DNA of 64,000 nt. Source: Qipengyuania proteolytica (GTDB lineage: Bacteria > Pseudomonadota > Alphaproteobacteria > Sphingomonadales > Sphingomonadaceae). This document shows positions 43,713 through 53,748 of the stretch, one piece after another; position 1 is the first letter of the stretch, and every line of letters starts with the position of its first letter. The position numbers and the translations under genes were made by a program. Location of the stretch: positions 868,001 to 932,000 of the forward strand of contig NZ_JAIGNN010000002.1 in NCBI RefSeq assembly GCF_019711565.1. The letters are read 5' to 3'. The notes beneath the pieces are model-generated. The model was not told where the DNA came from. It did not search any database and worked only from the letters and a program-made list of their open reading frames with translations.

Positions 43713-44489
43713 ATGGCCACTGCCGCAATCGATTCCGGCGCACAGGCGCGCGGGAACACACGCTTCTTCACGATCATGGCGTTCGTCATGTCCTTCGTCA
43801 TCGTGGCGGGCTTTTCGCTCAATTTGGCGATGGGGCGGTCCAGCTTCGCCGTCCCGTTGCCATACCACCTGCACGGCGCCGTGTTCATGAGCTGGATCGG
43901 CATCTACCTCGGCCAGCACCTCACCGCATCGTCGGGCAATTGGGCGCTGCACGCGAAGTTCGGCAAGATCGCCTATCTCTGGGTGCCGCTGATGGTCGCT
44001 TTCGGCACGATGATCATGATCGTCGTCGCGCGCCGGACAGGCGGACCGTTCTTCTTCCACGTCAGCGAGTTCCTGTGGAGCAACCTCATGACGCTGTGGT
44101 GCTTCGGCGGGCTCGCTTTTTGGGCGCTCCGCCGCCGACGTTACACCGGCTGGCATCGCCGCCTGATGCTGTGTGCCATGGCGATCCTGACCGGCCCGGG
44201 CCTCGGCCGACTGCTCCCGCTTCCGCTGCTCATCCCCAATGCCTGGACGATCACCATCCTCGTGACGATGATCTTCCCCGTCATCGGCATGATCGCCGAC
44301 AAGCGGAGCATGGGCCGCGTGCATCCTGCCTACTGGTGGGGCCTCGGCATTTATGCCGCGGTGTTCCTCGTCTCGCTGGCGCTCGCTTACAGCCCATTCG
44401 GCATCGGCGTGACCAAGAGCGTGATCGCCGGTACGCCCGGGGCCGAGCGCCCGATGGAGGCCTTCCTGCCGCCCGGCTTCAGCATGTGA
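43713..44489 (+). CDS. Hypothetical seven-helix membrane protein
   Basis: 258 residues with about seven TM helices (first at about 17-40, last at about 220-240). Conserved histidines occur in PYHLHGAVFMSW, GQHL and TGWHRRLMLC, which could bind heme or metal at the membrane. GGGGGAG lies upstream of ATG 43713. The gap 43621-43712 holds no other feature. Family not assigned with confidence. Confidence 0.7.
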   Translation: MATAAIDSGAQARGNTRFFTIMAFVMSFVIVAGFSLNLAMGRSSFAVPLPYHLHGAVFMSWIGIYLGQHLTASSGNWALHAKFGKIAYLWVPLMVAFGTMIMIVVARRTGGPFFFHVSEFLWSNLMTLWCFGGLAFWALRRRRYTGWHRRLMLCAMAILTGPGLGRLLPLPLLIPNAWTITILVTMIFPVIGMIADKRSMGRVHPAYWWGLGIYAAVFLVSLALAYSPFGIGVTKSVIAGTPGAERPMEAFLPPGFSM

Positions 44490-44578
44490 GACCCGTGCAT
44501 AACCGAATGCCCGGAACGCACTCGCCATCGCAGCCGTTCTGTCTATAAGCGCCACAAACGCATCAGACGGGACGGACC

Positions 44579-45565
44579 ATGACCGATCAGACCAAGCCGC
44601 TCACCGGTGAAGACCTGCTCAGCGAAATCAACCGGCTGCGCAAGGAAAAGAACGCGATCATCCTCGCGCATTATTACCAGACGGCCGATATACAGGACAT
44701 CGCAGACTTCGTCGGCGATAGCCTCGAACTGAGCCGCAAGGCGGCGGAAACCGATGCCGACGTGATCGTATTCTGCGGCGTCAAGTTCATGGCCGATACC
44801 GCCAAGATCCTCAGCCCCGAGAAGATCGTCGTCCTGCCCGACATGGACGCCGGTTGCAGTCTCGAAGACAGCTGCCCGCCCGAGAAGTTCAAGGCTTTCC
44901 GCGAGGCGCATCCCGATCACATCGCGCTGACCTACATCAACTGTTCGACCGAGGTGAAGGCGCTCAGCGACGTGATCGTCACCAGCTCGAGTGCGGAAAC
45001 GATCATCAGCCAGATCCCCGAAGACCAGAAGATCATCTTCGGGCCCGACCGGCACCTCGGCGGCTACATGAGCCGCAAGTTCGGCCGCGACATGCTGCTG
45101 TGGCCGGGCGTGTGCATCGTGCACGAAGCCTTCAGCGAAACCGAGCTGCTCAAGCTCAAGGCGCAGCACCCCGATGCCCCTGTCGCCGCGCATCCCGAAT
45201 GCCCGCCGACGATCATCGACCATGCCGATTACGTCGGCTCGACCAGCGGCATACTGCAGTTCGCCAAGACCTTCGAAGGCGACACGCTGATCGTCGCGAC
45301 CGAGCCGCATATCATCCACCAGATGGAAAAAGCCCTGCCCGAGAAAACCTTCATCGGCGCACCGGGCGCGGACGGCAACTGCAGCTGCAACATCTGCCCG
45401 TACATGGCCTTGAACACGATGGAGAAAATGTACGCCTGCCTGCGCGATCTCGAACCGCGCATCGAGATCGAGGAAGGCCTGCGCCTCAAGGCCAAGCAGA
45501 GCCTCGACCGCATGCTTGAAATGGCCAGCGGCACGATCGGCAAGGGCGATCTAGGCAAGGTCTGA
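44579..45565 (+). CDS. nadA: Quinolinate synthase
   Basis: Condenses iminoaspartate with dihydroxyacetone phosphate to quinolinate for NAD synthesis. 328 residues of the three-fold repeated fold, with 4Fe-4S ligands in MDAGCSLEDSC, the VAAHPECPP segment and NCSCNICPYM. Active-site His and Tyr stretches (ILAHYYQ, TYINCSTEVK) are kept. nadB and nadC are not adjacent in this window. Confidence 0.95.
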   Translation: MTDQTKPLTGEDLLSEINRLRKEKNAIILAHYYQTADIQDIADFVGDSLELSRKAAETDADVIVFCGVKFMADTAKILSPEKIVVLPDMDAGCSLEDSCPPEKFKAFREAHPDHIALTYINCSTEVKALSDVIVTSSSAETIISQIPEDQKIIFGPDRHLGGYMSRKFGRDMLLWPGVCIVHEAFSETELLKLKAQHPDAPVAAHPECPPTIIDHADYVGSTSGILQFAKTFEGDTLIVATEPHIIHQMEKALPEKTFIGAPGADGNCSCNICPYMALNTMEKMYACLRDLEPRIEIEEGLRLKAKQSLDRMLEMASGTIGKGDLGKV

Positions 45566-45585
45566 GCTCTAGGGAGAGTAAAAGA

Positions 45586-47700
45586 ATGGTCGCACGTCTG
45601 GCGCTTGCCGCCGCGCTCGTTTTCGCATCTCCGCCGGTTCTCGCGCAGGAGACCGATGCGGAGGATCCCTACATCTGGCTGGAGGAAATCCAGGGCGAAA
45701 AGGCGCTCGATCAGGTGCGCGAGTGGAATGCGGATACCGAGGCGGTGCTGACCGCCGCGCCCGAATATCCGGTCGCGCGGGCTTGGGCGAAGCAGATCCT
45801 CGATGACGACCGCCAGATTGCGATGCCGGATGCGATCTATGGTGATCAGGTTGCGAACTTGTGGCGCGATGCGGACAATCCGCGTGGCCTGTGGCGCATC
45901 GCTTCGCTCGCAAGTTACACGGCCGGCGCGCCCGAGTGGCGCACGCTGATCGATGTCGACCAGCTGGGCCGGGATGAGGGCAAGAGCTGGGTGTGGCACG
46001 GCGCCAATTGCCTCGCGCCGGACTACACGCGCTGCCTCGTCTCGCTCAGCCCCGGCGGCACGGATGCGGATGTCGTGCGCGAGTTCGATCTCGAAACCGG
46101 CGCATTCGTCGAGGGCGGCTTCACGCTGCCCGAAGCCAAGTCCAACGTCGCGTGGTTCGACAAGGACACGCTGTTCGTCGGCACCGACGAGGGCGACGGC
46201 ACCCTGACTGATTCGGGCTATCCGCGCTTCGTCAAATTGTGGCAGCGCGGCACCGACTTCGCGTCCGCACGCACCATTGCCGAAGGCGAGCAGGCGGACG
46301 TCAGCATCCGCGGCTTTTCCTTGCTCGACGGCGACACGCGCTGGCGTTTCGTGAACCGCGGCCCCAGTTTCTGGACCAGCCTCTATTCGCTGGTGAAGGA
46401 CGACGGCTCGCTCGTCCCGCTACCGCTGCCGGAGGATGCCGAATTCGAGGCGGTGCTCGACGGGCATGTGATTGCGAAACTCAACTCGCCCCTTTCGACC
46501 CGCAATCGCGAAGCGGAGGCCGGCTGGCTCGTGGCTTGGCCGCTACAGGCCGTGCTCGACGGCGAGCCAGCCGAACCCTTCGTGGTCTTCGCACCCAGCG
46601 AGACGCAGGCAGTCGAGGAAGTCGCGACCTCGGAGAACGTCCTCTGGGTCAAGGTGCTCGACGATGTATCGGGCAAGCTGATCGAAGTCCGCCCCGGCTA
46701 CCCCGGCTGGTTCAACCGCGACATGCATCTGCCCGCCAACAGCACGATCCAGATCGCCAACACCAGCGGCAAGGGTGACACCGCCTTCGTCACGATCGAG
46801 AGCATGCTGACGCCGCCGACGCTCTGGGCAGTGCCAAGCGTCGGCGCTTCGCAGGCGATCGCCGCCATGCCCGCGCAATTCGACGCCGAGCGGTTCACGG
46901 TCGAGCAGCGTTTCGCCACCTCGAAGGATGGCACGAAAGTCCCCTACTACCTCGCGCGACCCAAGGGCGCGACCGGCCCGCTGCCGACGCTGATCCACGC
47001 CTATGGCGGCTTCCGCAATGCGCAGACGCCCAAGTATCTGACTGCCGAGCCCTATCGCAGCGGCCCGCTGGCGCTGTTCTGGCTGGAAAGCGGCAATGCC
47101 TACGTCCTCGCCAATATCCGCGGCGGCGGCGAATACGGCCCGCGCTGGCACGAGGATGCGCTGCGCGAGAAGCGCCAGAACAGCTTCGACGATTTCCACG
47201 CCGTGGCCGACGACCTAGTCGCCGAGCGCCTAGCCACGCCCGGCAAGATCGCCGCCTCGGGCCGCTCCAACGGCGGCGTGCTGGTGGGCGCGGTCGCCAA
47301 CCAGCGCCCCGACCTGTACGGCGCGATCATCTCCGGTAGCCCGCTGATCGACATGCGGCGCTACAACAAGCTGCTCGCCGGCGCCTCATGGATGGCCGAA
47401 TACGGCAATCCCGACGTGCCATCGGACTGGGCCTTCATGCGAGCATGGTCGCCCTACCAGAACATGCGTCCCAGCGCCGACTATCCGGCCGTGTTCTACT
47501 ACCTCTCGACCCTCGACGACCGCGTCCATCCCGGCCACGCGCGCAAGGCCGCGGCCAAGCTCGAGGCCTTCGGCCAGACGTTTTATTATCGCGAAGCCAT
47601 CGAGGGAGGCCATTCGGTCGGCGCCGACCGCGAGGAAGACGCAAGGCGCGCGGCCCTGCTGCTCGCCTTCCTCAATCGCGAGATCGGCGACGAGAAGTGA
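45586..47700 (+). CDS. Prolyl oligopeptidase family protein (S9A)
   Basis: 704 residues with a signal peptide (about 1-20), so it acts in the periplasm. A seven-bladed beta-propeller lies at about 85-420, then the alpha/beta-hydrolase domain. The nucleophile is in SGRSNGGVLVG; STLDDRVHPGHA and EGGHSVGAD supply Asp and His. It should cleave short proline-containing peptides. GGGAGAG upstream supports the ATG. Confidence 0.9.
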   Translation: MVARLALAAALVFASPPVLAQETDAEDPYIWLEEIQGEKALDQVREWNADTEAVLTAAPEYPVARAWAKQILDDDRQIAMPDAIYGDQVANLWRDADNPRGLWRIASLASYTAGAPEWRTLIDVDQLGRDEGKSWVWHGANCLAPDYTRCLVSLSPGGTDADVVREFDLETGAFVEGGFTLPEAKSNVAWFDKDTLFVGTDEGDGTLTDSGYPRFVKLWQRGTDFASARTIAEGEQADVSIRGFSLLDGDTRWRFVNRGPSFWTSLYSLVKDDGSLVPLPLPEDAEFEAVLDGHVIAKLNSPLSTRNREAEAGWLVAWPLQAVLDGEPAEPFVVFAPSETQAVEEVATSENVLWVKVLDDVSGKLIEVRPGYPGWFNRDMHLPANSTIQIANTSGKGDTAFVTIESMLTPPTLWAVPSVGASQAIAAMPAQFDAERFTVEQRFATSKDGTKVPYYLARPKGATGPLPTLIHAYGGFRNAQTPKYLTAEPYRSGPLALFWLESGNAYVLANIRGGGEYGPRWHEDALREKRQNSFDDFHAVADDLVAERLATPGKIAASGRSNGGVLVGAVANQRPDLYGAIISGSPLIDMRRYNKLLAGASWMAEYGNPDVPSDWAFMRAWSPYQNMRPSADYPAVFYYLSTLDDRVHPGHARKAAAKLEAFGQTFYYREAIEGGHSVGADREEDARRAALLLAFLNREIGDEK

Positions 47701-47760
47701 GGCACACAATCGGGGGATGAGCGTTCACCCCCTGTCCGCAACTGGCAGGGGGAACGCCGT

Positions 47761-49077
47761 TTGACCGCCGACATCCGCTTCTTCTGGGCACGGCTCAACG
47801 CGAACTACTGGTTTTACCCGGCGCTGTTCTCGATCGCGGCTGGCGCGCTGGCGTTCGCCATGGTCGCGCTCGACCGCGCCGGTTTCGCCGAGTTCCTCAA
47901 CGACGTGGGCTGGATCGTGCCCGCCCGGCCCAAGGGCGCGGCCGACATGCTGACCGTGATGGCGGGGAGCATGATCGGCGTCGCGTCGACGGTGTTTTCC
48001 ATCACCATCGCCGCTGTCGCCTATGCCAGTGGCAACTACGGTCCGCGCCTGCTGACCAATTTCATGGAAGACCGGGGCAACCAGCTGAGCCTTGCGACCT
48101 TCATCGGCAGTTTCGTCTACGCGATCATCGTGCTGCGCGCCGTGCGGGCGGAGAACGAGACGCCCGCAGATATCGGCGACGCCGCCGCGACGGCGCTGCC
48201 CGGCTTCACCCCGCAGCTTTCCCTGCTGGTCGCCTACCTGTTGATGGGGCTGTGCGTGGCGGTACTGGTCTTCTTCCTCAACCACATCCCGTCGAGCATC
48301 CGCATCAACAAGGTGCTGAAGGGCATCGGCGAACGCTTGCTGGATGCAATCTTCGAAACCTATCCTGTCGAAGACGATTTCAGCGATGCGCTGGACCAGG
48401 TCGAGGGCACGCCGCTGACCGCGCGGGGCACCGGCTATGTCCAGCTTATCGACTTCGAAGACCTCGAGACAATCGCGCGTGACAACGGCGCGACCCTTTC
48501 GCTCAAGGTGCGGACCGGCGATTTCATCCATCGCGACATGGTCCTGCTGGAGGTCGCCGGCTGCGACCCGCAGGCAATCGAGGACAAGGTCCGCCCCTGC
48601 TTCACACTCGGCGCGACACGGACGCCCGAACAGGACCCGCAATTCCTGATCGACGAGCTGGTCGAAATCGGGTTGCGCGCCCTGTCCCCCGGGATCAACG
48701 ATCCGTTCACCGCGATCAACGCCCTCCACTGGCTGGGCGCGGCGACTGCCGAAGTCGGGCGAAGGGACCTGCGCAAGAACATCTGCGGCAAGGACGCGGA
48801 CGATTGCCCGCTCATTCCGCTGCCGGACAATTTCGACCACTATGTGAAGCGCGGTTTCGGCGCCATCCGCAGCGCCGTCGCGACGTCGCCGCTCGCCGCG
48901 GAGGTGATGCTCGACACGCTGGCCAATGCCGCCTGTCCGATCAGGGACGAGGGGCGGCAGAGGTTGCTGAAGCAAGAAGCCGAAGATCTCGCCGCGCAGG
49001 CCCGCCTGTCGCTGGTCGGGCCCGACCTCCAGCGCTTCGAAAATCACATGTCCGAATTCAGCCGGACGTTCTGGTAG
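47761..49077 (+). CDS. DUF2254 membrane protein
   Basis: 438 residues starting at TTG with GGGGGAA five bases upstream. Four TM helices lie in the first 180 residues, followed by a long cytoplasmic part with RALSPGINDPFTAINALHWL, the family signature. Function unknown. It overlaps the convergent EamA gene by 20 bases. Confidence 0.85.
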   Translation: MTADIRFFWARLNANYWFYPALFSIAAGALAFAMVALDRAGFAEFLNDVGWIVPARPKGAADMLTVMAGSMIGVASTVFSITIAAVAYASGNYGPRLLTNFMEDRGNQLSLATFIGSFVYAIIVLRAVRAENETPADIGDAAATALPGFTPQLSLLVAYLLMGLCVAVLVFFLNHIPSSIRINKVLKGIGERLLDAIFETYPVEDDFSDALDQVEGTPLTARGTGYVQLIDFEDLETIARDNGATLSLKVRTGDFIHRDMVLLEVAGCDPQAIEDKVRPCFTLGATRTPEQDPQFLIDELVEIGLRALSPGINDPFTAINALHWLGAATAEVGRRDLRKNICGKDADDCPLIPLPDNFDHYVKRGFGAIRSAVATSPLAAEVMLDTLANAACPIRDEGRQRLLKQEAEDLAAQARLSLVGPDLQRFENHMSEFSRTFW

Positions 49078-49981
49078 GCGCCTGCCCGAGTTTGGCCGGC
49101 GCCTTCGCCAGCACCAGCGCCGCGCCGACCAGCGCCATGCCCGCAATGTCGAGCGGGACCAGCAACTCGTCGAAGGCCAGCCAGCCGACCAAGGCCGCGA
49201 CGGCAGGCTGGGTCAGCAGCGCCATGCCGATGATCAGCGGCGGGAAGTGGCGCAGCGAATAGACGAGCAGCCCTTGCCCCACGATCTGGCTCGACAGCGC
49301 GAGCGCGAACAACGGCGTCCAGCCCGCTGGCCCCGGCAGCACGGGCTCGCCCGCGAACAGCGCCATGCCAAGCAGCAGCGGCGAGGCGGCGAGGCTCACC
49401 AGCAGCAGCACGGCCCATGGTCCGAGCGCGCCGCGTGCGCGTTGTGCGGGCAAGAGGTAGAAGGCGTAGAATATTCCCGCAGCGAGGCAGAACAGGTCGC
49501 CGATGAAGGTGGCGGCGGAGATCTCCAGGCTGCGACCGAGCAGGATCGCGGCGCCCGCCAGCGCGGCGAGCACGCCCGCTCCTTCGCGGCCGGAAGGCGC
49601 GCGCCGGGCGGCGACCAGCCCCCAGACCATCAGGATCACGCTGCCCGAATTGCCGAACAGCACCGCATTCGCCAGCCGCGTGCGCTCTATCCCGATATGC
49701 CAGCTGGCGAGATCGAAGGCGAAGAAGGCCCCGGCGGCAAGGCACAGCGCGGCCAGCCGCCTGTCGAGCGGACCGACCCTGCGTCCGTGCCAGGCGAGGA
49801 AGGCGATCACGGGTATCGGCAGCAGCAGGCGCCAGAATGCCGCCGAGACCGGGCCCGCGTCCGACAGCCGTACCAGCCAGGGGCCCAGCGCCAGCGCGAC
49901 GTTCCCGGCGATCAGCGCGGCAAAGTGCCATGCGCCAGCCTGAAAGCCATTCTTGTCATCGCCTGCGGTTGCGCCGTCCAT
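49058..49981 (-). CDS. EamA/DMT-family transporter
   Basis: 307 residues with ten TM helices in two EamA repeats (about 18-150 and 160-290), an inner-membrane exporter of metabolites. Substrate cannot be told. ATG 49981 with GGTGG five bases before is preferred to GTG 49990. It overlaps the previous gene's end and is divergent from the OYE gene by 54 bases. Confidence 0.85.
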   Translation of the reverse strand: MDGATAGDDKNGFQAGAWHFAALIAGNVALALGPWLVRLSDAGPVSAAFWRLLLPIPVIAFLAWHGRRVGPLDRRLAALCLAAGAFFAFDLASWHIGIERTRLANAVLFGNSGSVILMVWGLVAARRAPSGREGAGVLAALAGAAILLGRSLEISAATFIGDLFCLAAGIFYAFYLLPAQRARGALGPWAVLLLVSLAASPLLLGMALFAGEPVLPGPAGWTPLFALALSSQIVGQGLLVYSLRHFPPLIIGMALLTQPAVAALVGWLAFDELLVPLDIAGMALVGAALVLAKAPAKLGQAPTRTSG

Positions 49982-50035
49982 CCGCGCCACCTAGCTCTTT
50001 GGCCAAGTCGCGCCAGCAAAAAGGATTTGTCCCGC

Positions 50036-51136
50036 ATGCACGATACGCTTTTCCAGCCGCTCACCATGGGCGCCCTCGAGGCGAAGAACCGCATCTTCAT
50101 GGCCCCGCTAACCCGTGGCCGTTCGACCCAGCCGGGCTCGATCCCCAACGACATGATGACGACCTATTACCGCCAGCGCGCGAGTGCCGGGCTGATCATC
50201 TCGGAAGCCACAGGCATCAGCGTCGAAGGTTCTGGCTGGCCCGCGGCGCCGGGGATCTGGAGCGAGGAGCAGGTCGCGGGCTGGAAGCCGGTGACCGATG
50301 CGGTGCACGAGGAAGGCGGGCTGATCGTCCTCCAGCTGTGGCACATGGGCCGCCTCGTGCACCCGCTCTTCCTAGGCGGCAATCCGCCGGTCTCGGCCAG
50401 CGCGACGACCGCGCCGGGCCATGCCCACACTTTCGAAGGCCGCAAGGATTACGAACAGGCGCGCGAAGCTACCCACGAGGACATCCAGCGGATCGTCGGC
50501 GATTATCGCCGCGCTGCCGAGAATGCCAAGAAGGCGGGCTTCGATGGCGTGCAGCTGCATGGCGCGAATGGCTACCTCGTCGACCAGTTCCTGCGCGACA
50601 GCACCAACTTGCGCACCGACGAATATGGCGGCAGCCCCGAAAACCGCACGCGCTTCCTGCGCGAGGTGCTGACCGCGCTGGTCGATGTGTGGGGCGCGGA
50701 CCGCGTGGGCGTGCGCCTCTCGCCCAACGGCGAGACGCAGGGCTGCGACGACAGCGACCCGGCAGCGACCTTTGGCGCTGCCGCCAAGGTCTGCGAGGAC
50801 CTTGGCCTGGCGTTCGTGGAACTGCGCGAGCCGGGGCCCGACGGGACTTTCGGCGCGACCGAAGTACCCAAGCAGAGCCCGCTGATTCGCCAGCTCTACT
50901 CTGGCGCTCTTGTGCTCAACAGCGACTACACTCCCGATCAGGCGGTGGCGGACCTCGATGCGGGCCGCGCAGACGCAGTGAGCTGGGGCCGCGACTTCAT
51001 CTCGAATCCCGACCTGCCGGAACGCTTCCGCATCGGCGCGGCGATCGCTCCCAACGTCAACGTGCCGCACAGCTGGTACGGACAGGGGCCGGAAGGCTAC
51101 ATCGATTATCCCGAACTGGCCGAGGCGGCGGAGTAA
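50036..51136 (+). CDS. Old Yellow Enzyme family alkene reductase
   Basis: 366 residues, an FMN-dependent TIM barrel reducing activated C=C bonds or nitro compounds with NAD(P)H. Visible features: APLTRGRS near the N-terminus, QLWHMGRL, VQLHGANGYLVDQFLRD with the substrate-binding His and Asn, DEYGGSPENRTRF, and SWGRDFISNPDL at the phosphate site. Classic-type enzyme close to NemA. AAAGGA upstream. Confidence 0.92.
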   Translation: MHDTLFQPLTMGALEAKNRIFMAPLTRGRSTQPGSIPNDMMTTYYRQRASAGLIISEATGISVEGSGWPAAPGIWSEEQVAGWKPVTDAVHEEGGLIVLQLWHMGRLVHPLFLGGNPPVSASATTAPGHAHTFEGRKDYEQAREATHEDIQRIVGDYRRAAENAKKAGFDGVQLHGANGYLVDQFLRDSTNLRTDEYGGSPENRTRFLREVLTALVDVWGADRVGVRLSPNGETQGCDDSDPAATFGAAAKVCEDLGLAFVELREPGPDGTFGATEVPKQSPLIRQLYSGALVLNSDYTPDQAVADLDAGRADAVSWGRDFISNPDLPERFRIGAAIAPNVNVPHSWYGQGPEGYIDYPELAEAAE

Positions 51137-51139
51137 GGC

Positions 51140-51454
51140 TTACTCTGCGGTCGGCTCTTCAGGCGCGGCGGGGGCTTCGGCTTCCGCCGCGCTTTCGCTG
51201 TCCGCTTCGGTTGCACTGTCCGGCGCTGCTGCGGCGGGGTCGGAGCCGTCCGCAGTGGTTTCGGAGGCTTGGCGCAGCGGCGGTGATTGCGATTCCAGCG
51301 TATCGAGCGGGATCATGTCGTCGCTGATCGTCCCGCCGAGCACTTCTCCGCGCGCGCCGCGATCGTCACTCTCGCCCGGCGCGTCAGCAGTCTCGCTCCC
51401 GCAAGCGGCAAGCCCCAGCACCAGCGGGGCAGCAATGAAGACGAAACGGGTCAT
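51140..51454 (-). CDS. Small acidic lipoprotein
   Basis: 104 residues. The signal ends in LAAC (Cys18), then a low-complexity region rich in Ala, Glu, Ser and Pro to the end. It overlaps lipB by four bases (ATGA). No domain; function unknown. Confidence 0.75.
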   Translation of the reverse strand: MTRFVFIAAPLVLGLAACGSETADAPGESDDRGARGEVLGGTISDDMIPLDTLESQSPPLRQASETTADGSDPAAAAPDSATEADSESAAEAEAPAAPEEPTAE

Positions 51455-52122
51455 GGCAGCGCGCAGGCCTTTCCTTGGAGCGCTTCGAGGAAATCGCCGA
51501 AGCGCGCCCGCAATGCCTCATCGAAGGCCTGTGGCGCAAGGTCGATCCCGAGTCGCTGGAGGCTGGTTACCCCGAATTCCTCGATCCCGCAGGGCACGAT
51601 ACCGGTGAAATGGGTGAGATCGGGCGCGAGATTGACCGAGAAACCGTGCATCGTCACCCAGCGCCGCACGCGCACGCCGATCGCGCCGATCTTCGCCTCC
51701 CGTCCGTCGATGTCGCGTGTCCAGATCCCGATCCGCCCTTCGGCGCGCCAGCATTCGACACCGATGTCGCCCAGCGTTGCAATCACCCAGCCCTCGAGCG
51801 AATGGACGAAGCAGCGCACGTCGCGGCCCCGCTCCTTGAGGTCGAGCAGGACATAGCCGATCCGCTGGCCCGGCCCGTGATAGGTGTAGCGCCCGCCGCG
51901 CCCCGCCTCGACCACTTCGAAGCGCGGGTCGAGCAGTTCGGCGCCGTCGGCACTGGTGCCTGCGGTGTAAACCGGCGGATGCTCGAGCAGCCAGATCATC
52001 TCGCTTGCCGTGCCTTCGGAAATGGCGCGGTTGCGTTCTTCCATCGCGGAGAGCGCCTCGCGATAGGCGACCTGGCCGGCCTCGGCGCGCCATTCGATGC
52101 TTTCGGGGGGCGGAATCGACAT
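51451..52122 (-). CDS. lipB: Octanoyl-ACP:protein transferase LipB
   Basis: Moves octanoyl from ACP to lipoyl domains, first step of lipoate synthesis. 223 residues with [32 protein letters not shown] carrying the catalytic Lys, and the acyl-accepting Cys in VPCGI. ATG 52122 fits family length. Divergent from the next gene by 57 bases. Confidence 0.95.
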   Translation of the reverse strand: MSIPPPESIEWRAEAGQVAYREALSAMEERNRAISEGTASEMIWLLEHPPVYTAGTSADGAELLDPRFEVVEAGRGGRYTYHGPGQRIGYVLLDLKERGRDVRCFVHSLEGWVIATLGDIGVECWRAEGRIGIWTRDIDGREAKIGAIGVRVRRWVTMHGFSVNLAPDLTHFTGIVPCGIEEFGVTSLQRLGIDLAPQAFDEALRARFGDFLEALQGKACALP

Positions 52123-52179
52123 CGGCGATTGCGTGGCGCCTGCCGCACCGCTTATCAAGGGGCAAGGAGAGCCTGACGC

Positions 52180-53013
52180 ATGAAATTCGATCTCGATACG
52201 GCTTGGCGCGATGCGAAGCGCTATGCCGGCGATAATTCCGGCTTGCTGTCGGCCATCGGCGGAATATTCGTGTTCCTGCCCTACGCGCTGCTGCTGGTCG
52301 TCCTGCCTGCGATCGCCGAGATGCCCGAGCTGCCCGACAATGCCGGCCTCGAAGTGGCGATGGAGGCGATGAACGCCTTTTACGCCAAGACCTGGTGGGC
52401 CTTCGCCATCGCCGCGGTCGTCGTGACGATCGGCCAGCTTGCCATGCTCGCCCTGCTCGGCAGCCGCACCAGCCCGACCGTGGGCGAGGCAATCGGGATC
52501 GGCGGCAAGGCGTTCCTGCCCGCCTGGCTGGCGCTCGTGCTGCAGTCGCTGGGTGTCAATTTCATCGTCCTGCTGATCGTTTCGGTCGCCAGCCTTACCG
52601 GGCTGGGGGCACTGGCCTTCGTCGCGACTGTCTTCAGTCTCGGTCTCGCGCTCTATCTCTTCACCCGTTTCTCGCTCGTCCTGCCGATCGTTGCGGTGGA
52701 AGGGGAATGGAACCCGTTCAAGGCGCTGCGCAGCTCATGGGCGCTGACCAGGGGCCAGGGCGGCCGCCTGCTGGCGTTCTACCTGCTGCTGGCGGTAGGT
52801 GCCTCCGTCGTCCTGGCGGTGGTGATGCTGGTGACCGGCCTGCTGCTCTCGCTCGGCGGCCCGACGACGGAAGAGGTGGGATCGGCCCTGGTCTCGGCTG
52901 CGGCCGTCACCGGCGTCGTGACCCTGGCGACAGCGGTCCTCGCCGCGGTGCATCGCCAGTTCCGGCGGCTCGAACGCGCGACCCCGAGCGTGCCGCCGAT
53001 CCATCACGACTGA
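52180..53013 (+). CDS. Multi-pass membrane protein (GDPD membrane-domain-like)
   Basis: 277 residues with about six TM helices and a conserved loop [22 protein letters not shown] between the fourth and fifth, which is common in glycerophosphodiester phosphodiesterase membrane-domain proteins and in YciC-like proteins. Function unknown. Its stop touches the stop of the convergent methyltransferase. Confidence 0.75.
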   Translation: MKFDLDTAWRDAKRYAGDNSGLLSAIGGIFVFLPYALLLVVLPAIAEMPELPDNAGLEVAMEAMNAFYAKTWWAFAIAAVVVTIGQLAMLALLGSRTSPTVGEAIGIGGKAFLPAWLALVLQSLGVNFIVLLIVSVASLTGLGALAFVATVFSLGLALYLFTRFSLVLPIVAVEGEWNPFKALRSSWALTRGQGGRLLAFYLLLAVGASVVLAVVMLVTGLLLSLGGPTTEEVGSALVSAAAVTGVVTLATAVLAAVHRQFRRLERATPSVPPIHHD

Positions 53014-53748
53014 TCAGGCCATCGGTTCCTTCCAGCCCCAGAACAGCTGGCAGGGGAGCACGTTCAGCGCCTCGAAACCGCTGTCGATCCGCTCGAAATG
53101 CTTCGCCATGAAGTCGCGCGCCCTGGCCGAGAACTGGTAGACCAGGAATGCGCCGCCGGGGCGAATAACGCGATAGGTCGCTGCCGCAATGGCGGGGCCA
53201 ACGCCGTCGGGCAGGGTCGAGAACGGCAGGCCCGACAGCACGTAATCGGCATGGTCCGCGCCATGCGCCTTTACGATATCCTCGACATCGGCGGCCGAGC
53301 CGTGAACCGCGTGAAAACGGCTGTCGGTGAAATGCTTGCGCAGGTAGTCGATGTAGAGCGGGTTGGTGTCGATCACGATCAGCATGCCGTCGCGCCGCAA
53401 GCGGTCGAGCACCGGCTGGCAGAAGGTGCCGACGCCGGGGCCGTATTCGACGAACACGTCGCATTCGTCCCATTTCACCGGCGCGAGCATCTTCTCGATG
53501 GTGAAGCGCGAGGACGGGATGATCGATCCGACCATCTTGGGATGTTCGAGGAAACCGCGGAAGAACACCCCCCACTGGCCGAAGACCCTTGCAGCCTTGC
53601 GCTTGAACGACGGGCGATCAATTACGCCAACACTGTTTTCGGAAGACAAATCGAATACTCGCGGCGACCAGCGGAAAGGGAGGCGACGGTTTGGCAGCAC
53701 GTTCTTTCCATTGCAAGCCGAAGGAGCGCGGCCTAGCGACTTGTCCAT
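53014..53748 (-). CDS. PmtA-like SAM-dependent methyltransferase
   Basis: About 244 residues. The SAM site reads DVFVEYGPGVGTF, followed by the acidic end of strand 2 (LIVIDTNP) and LSGLPFSTLPD. PmtA-type phospholipid N-methyltransferases share GSIIPSSRF before motif I. It may methylate phosphatidylethanolamine. The ATG at 53748 lies in a CCATGG shared with the divergent MFS gene; a later start is possible, as the first 45 residues look unconserved. Confidence 0.78.
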   Translation of the reverse strand: MDKSLGRAPSACNGKNVLPNRRLPFRWSPRVFDLSSENSVGVIDRPSFKRKAARVFGQWGVFFRGFLEHPKMVGSIIPSSRFTIEKMLAPVKWDECDVFVEYGPGVGTFCQPVLDRLRRDGMLIVIDTNPLYIDYLRKHFTDSRFHAVHGSAADVEDIVKAHGADHADYVLSGLPFSTLPDGVGPAIAAATYRVIRPGGAFLVYQFSARARDFMAKHFERIDSGFEALNVLPCQLFWGWKEPMA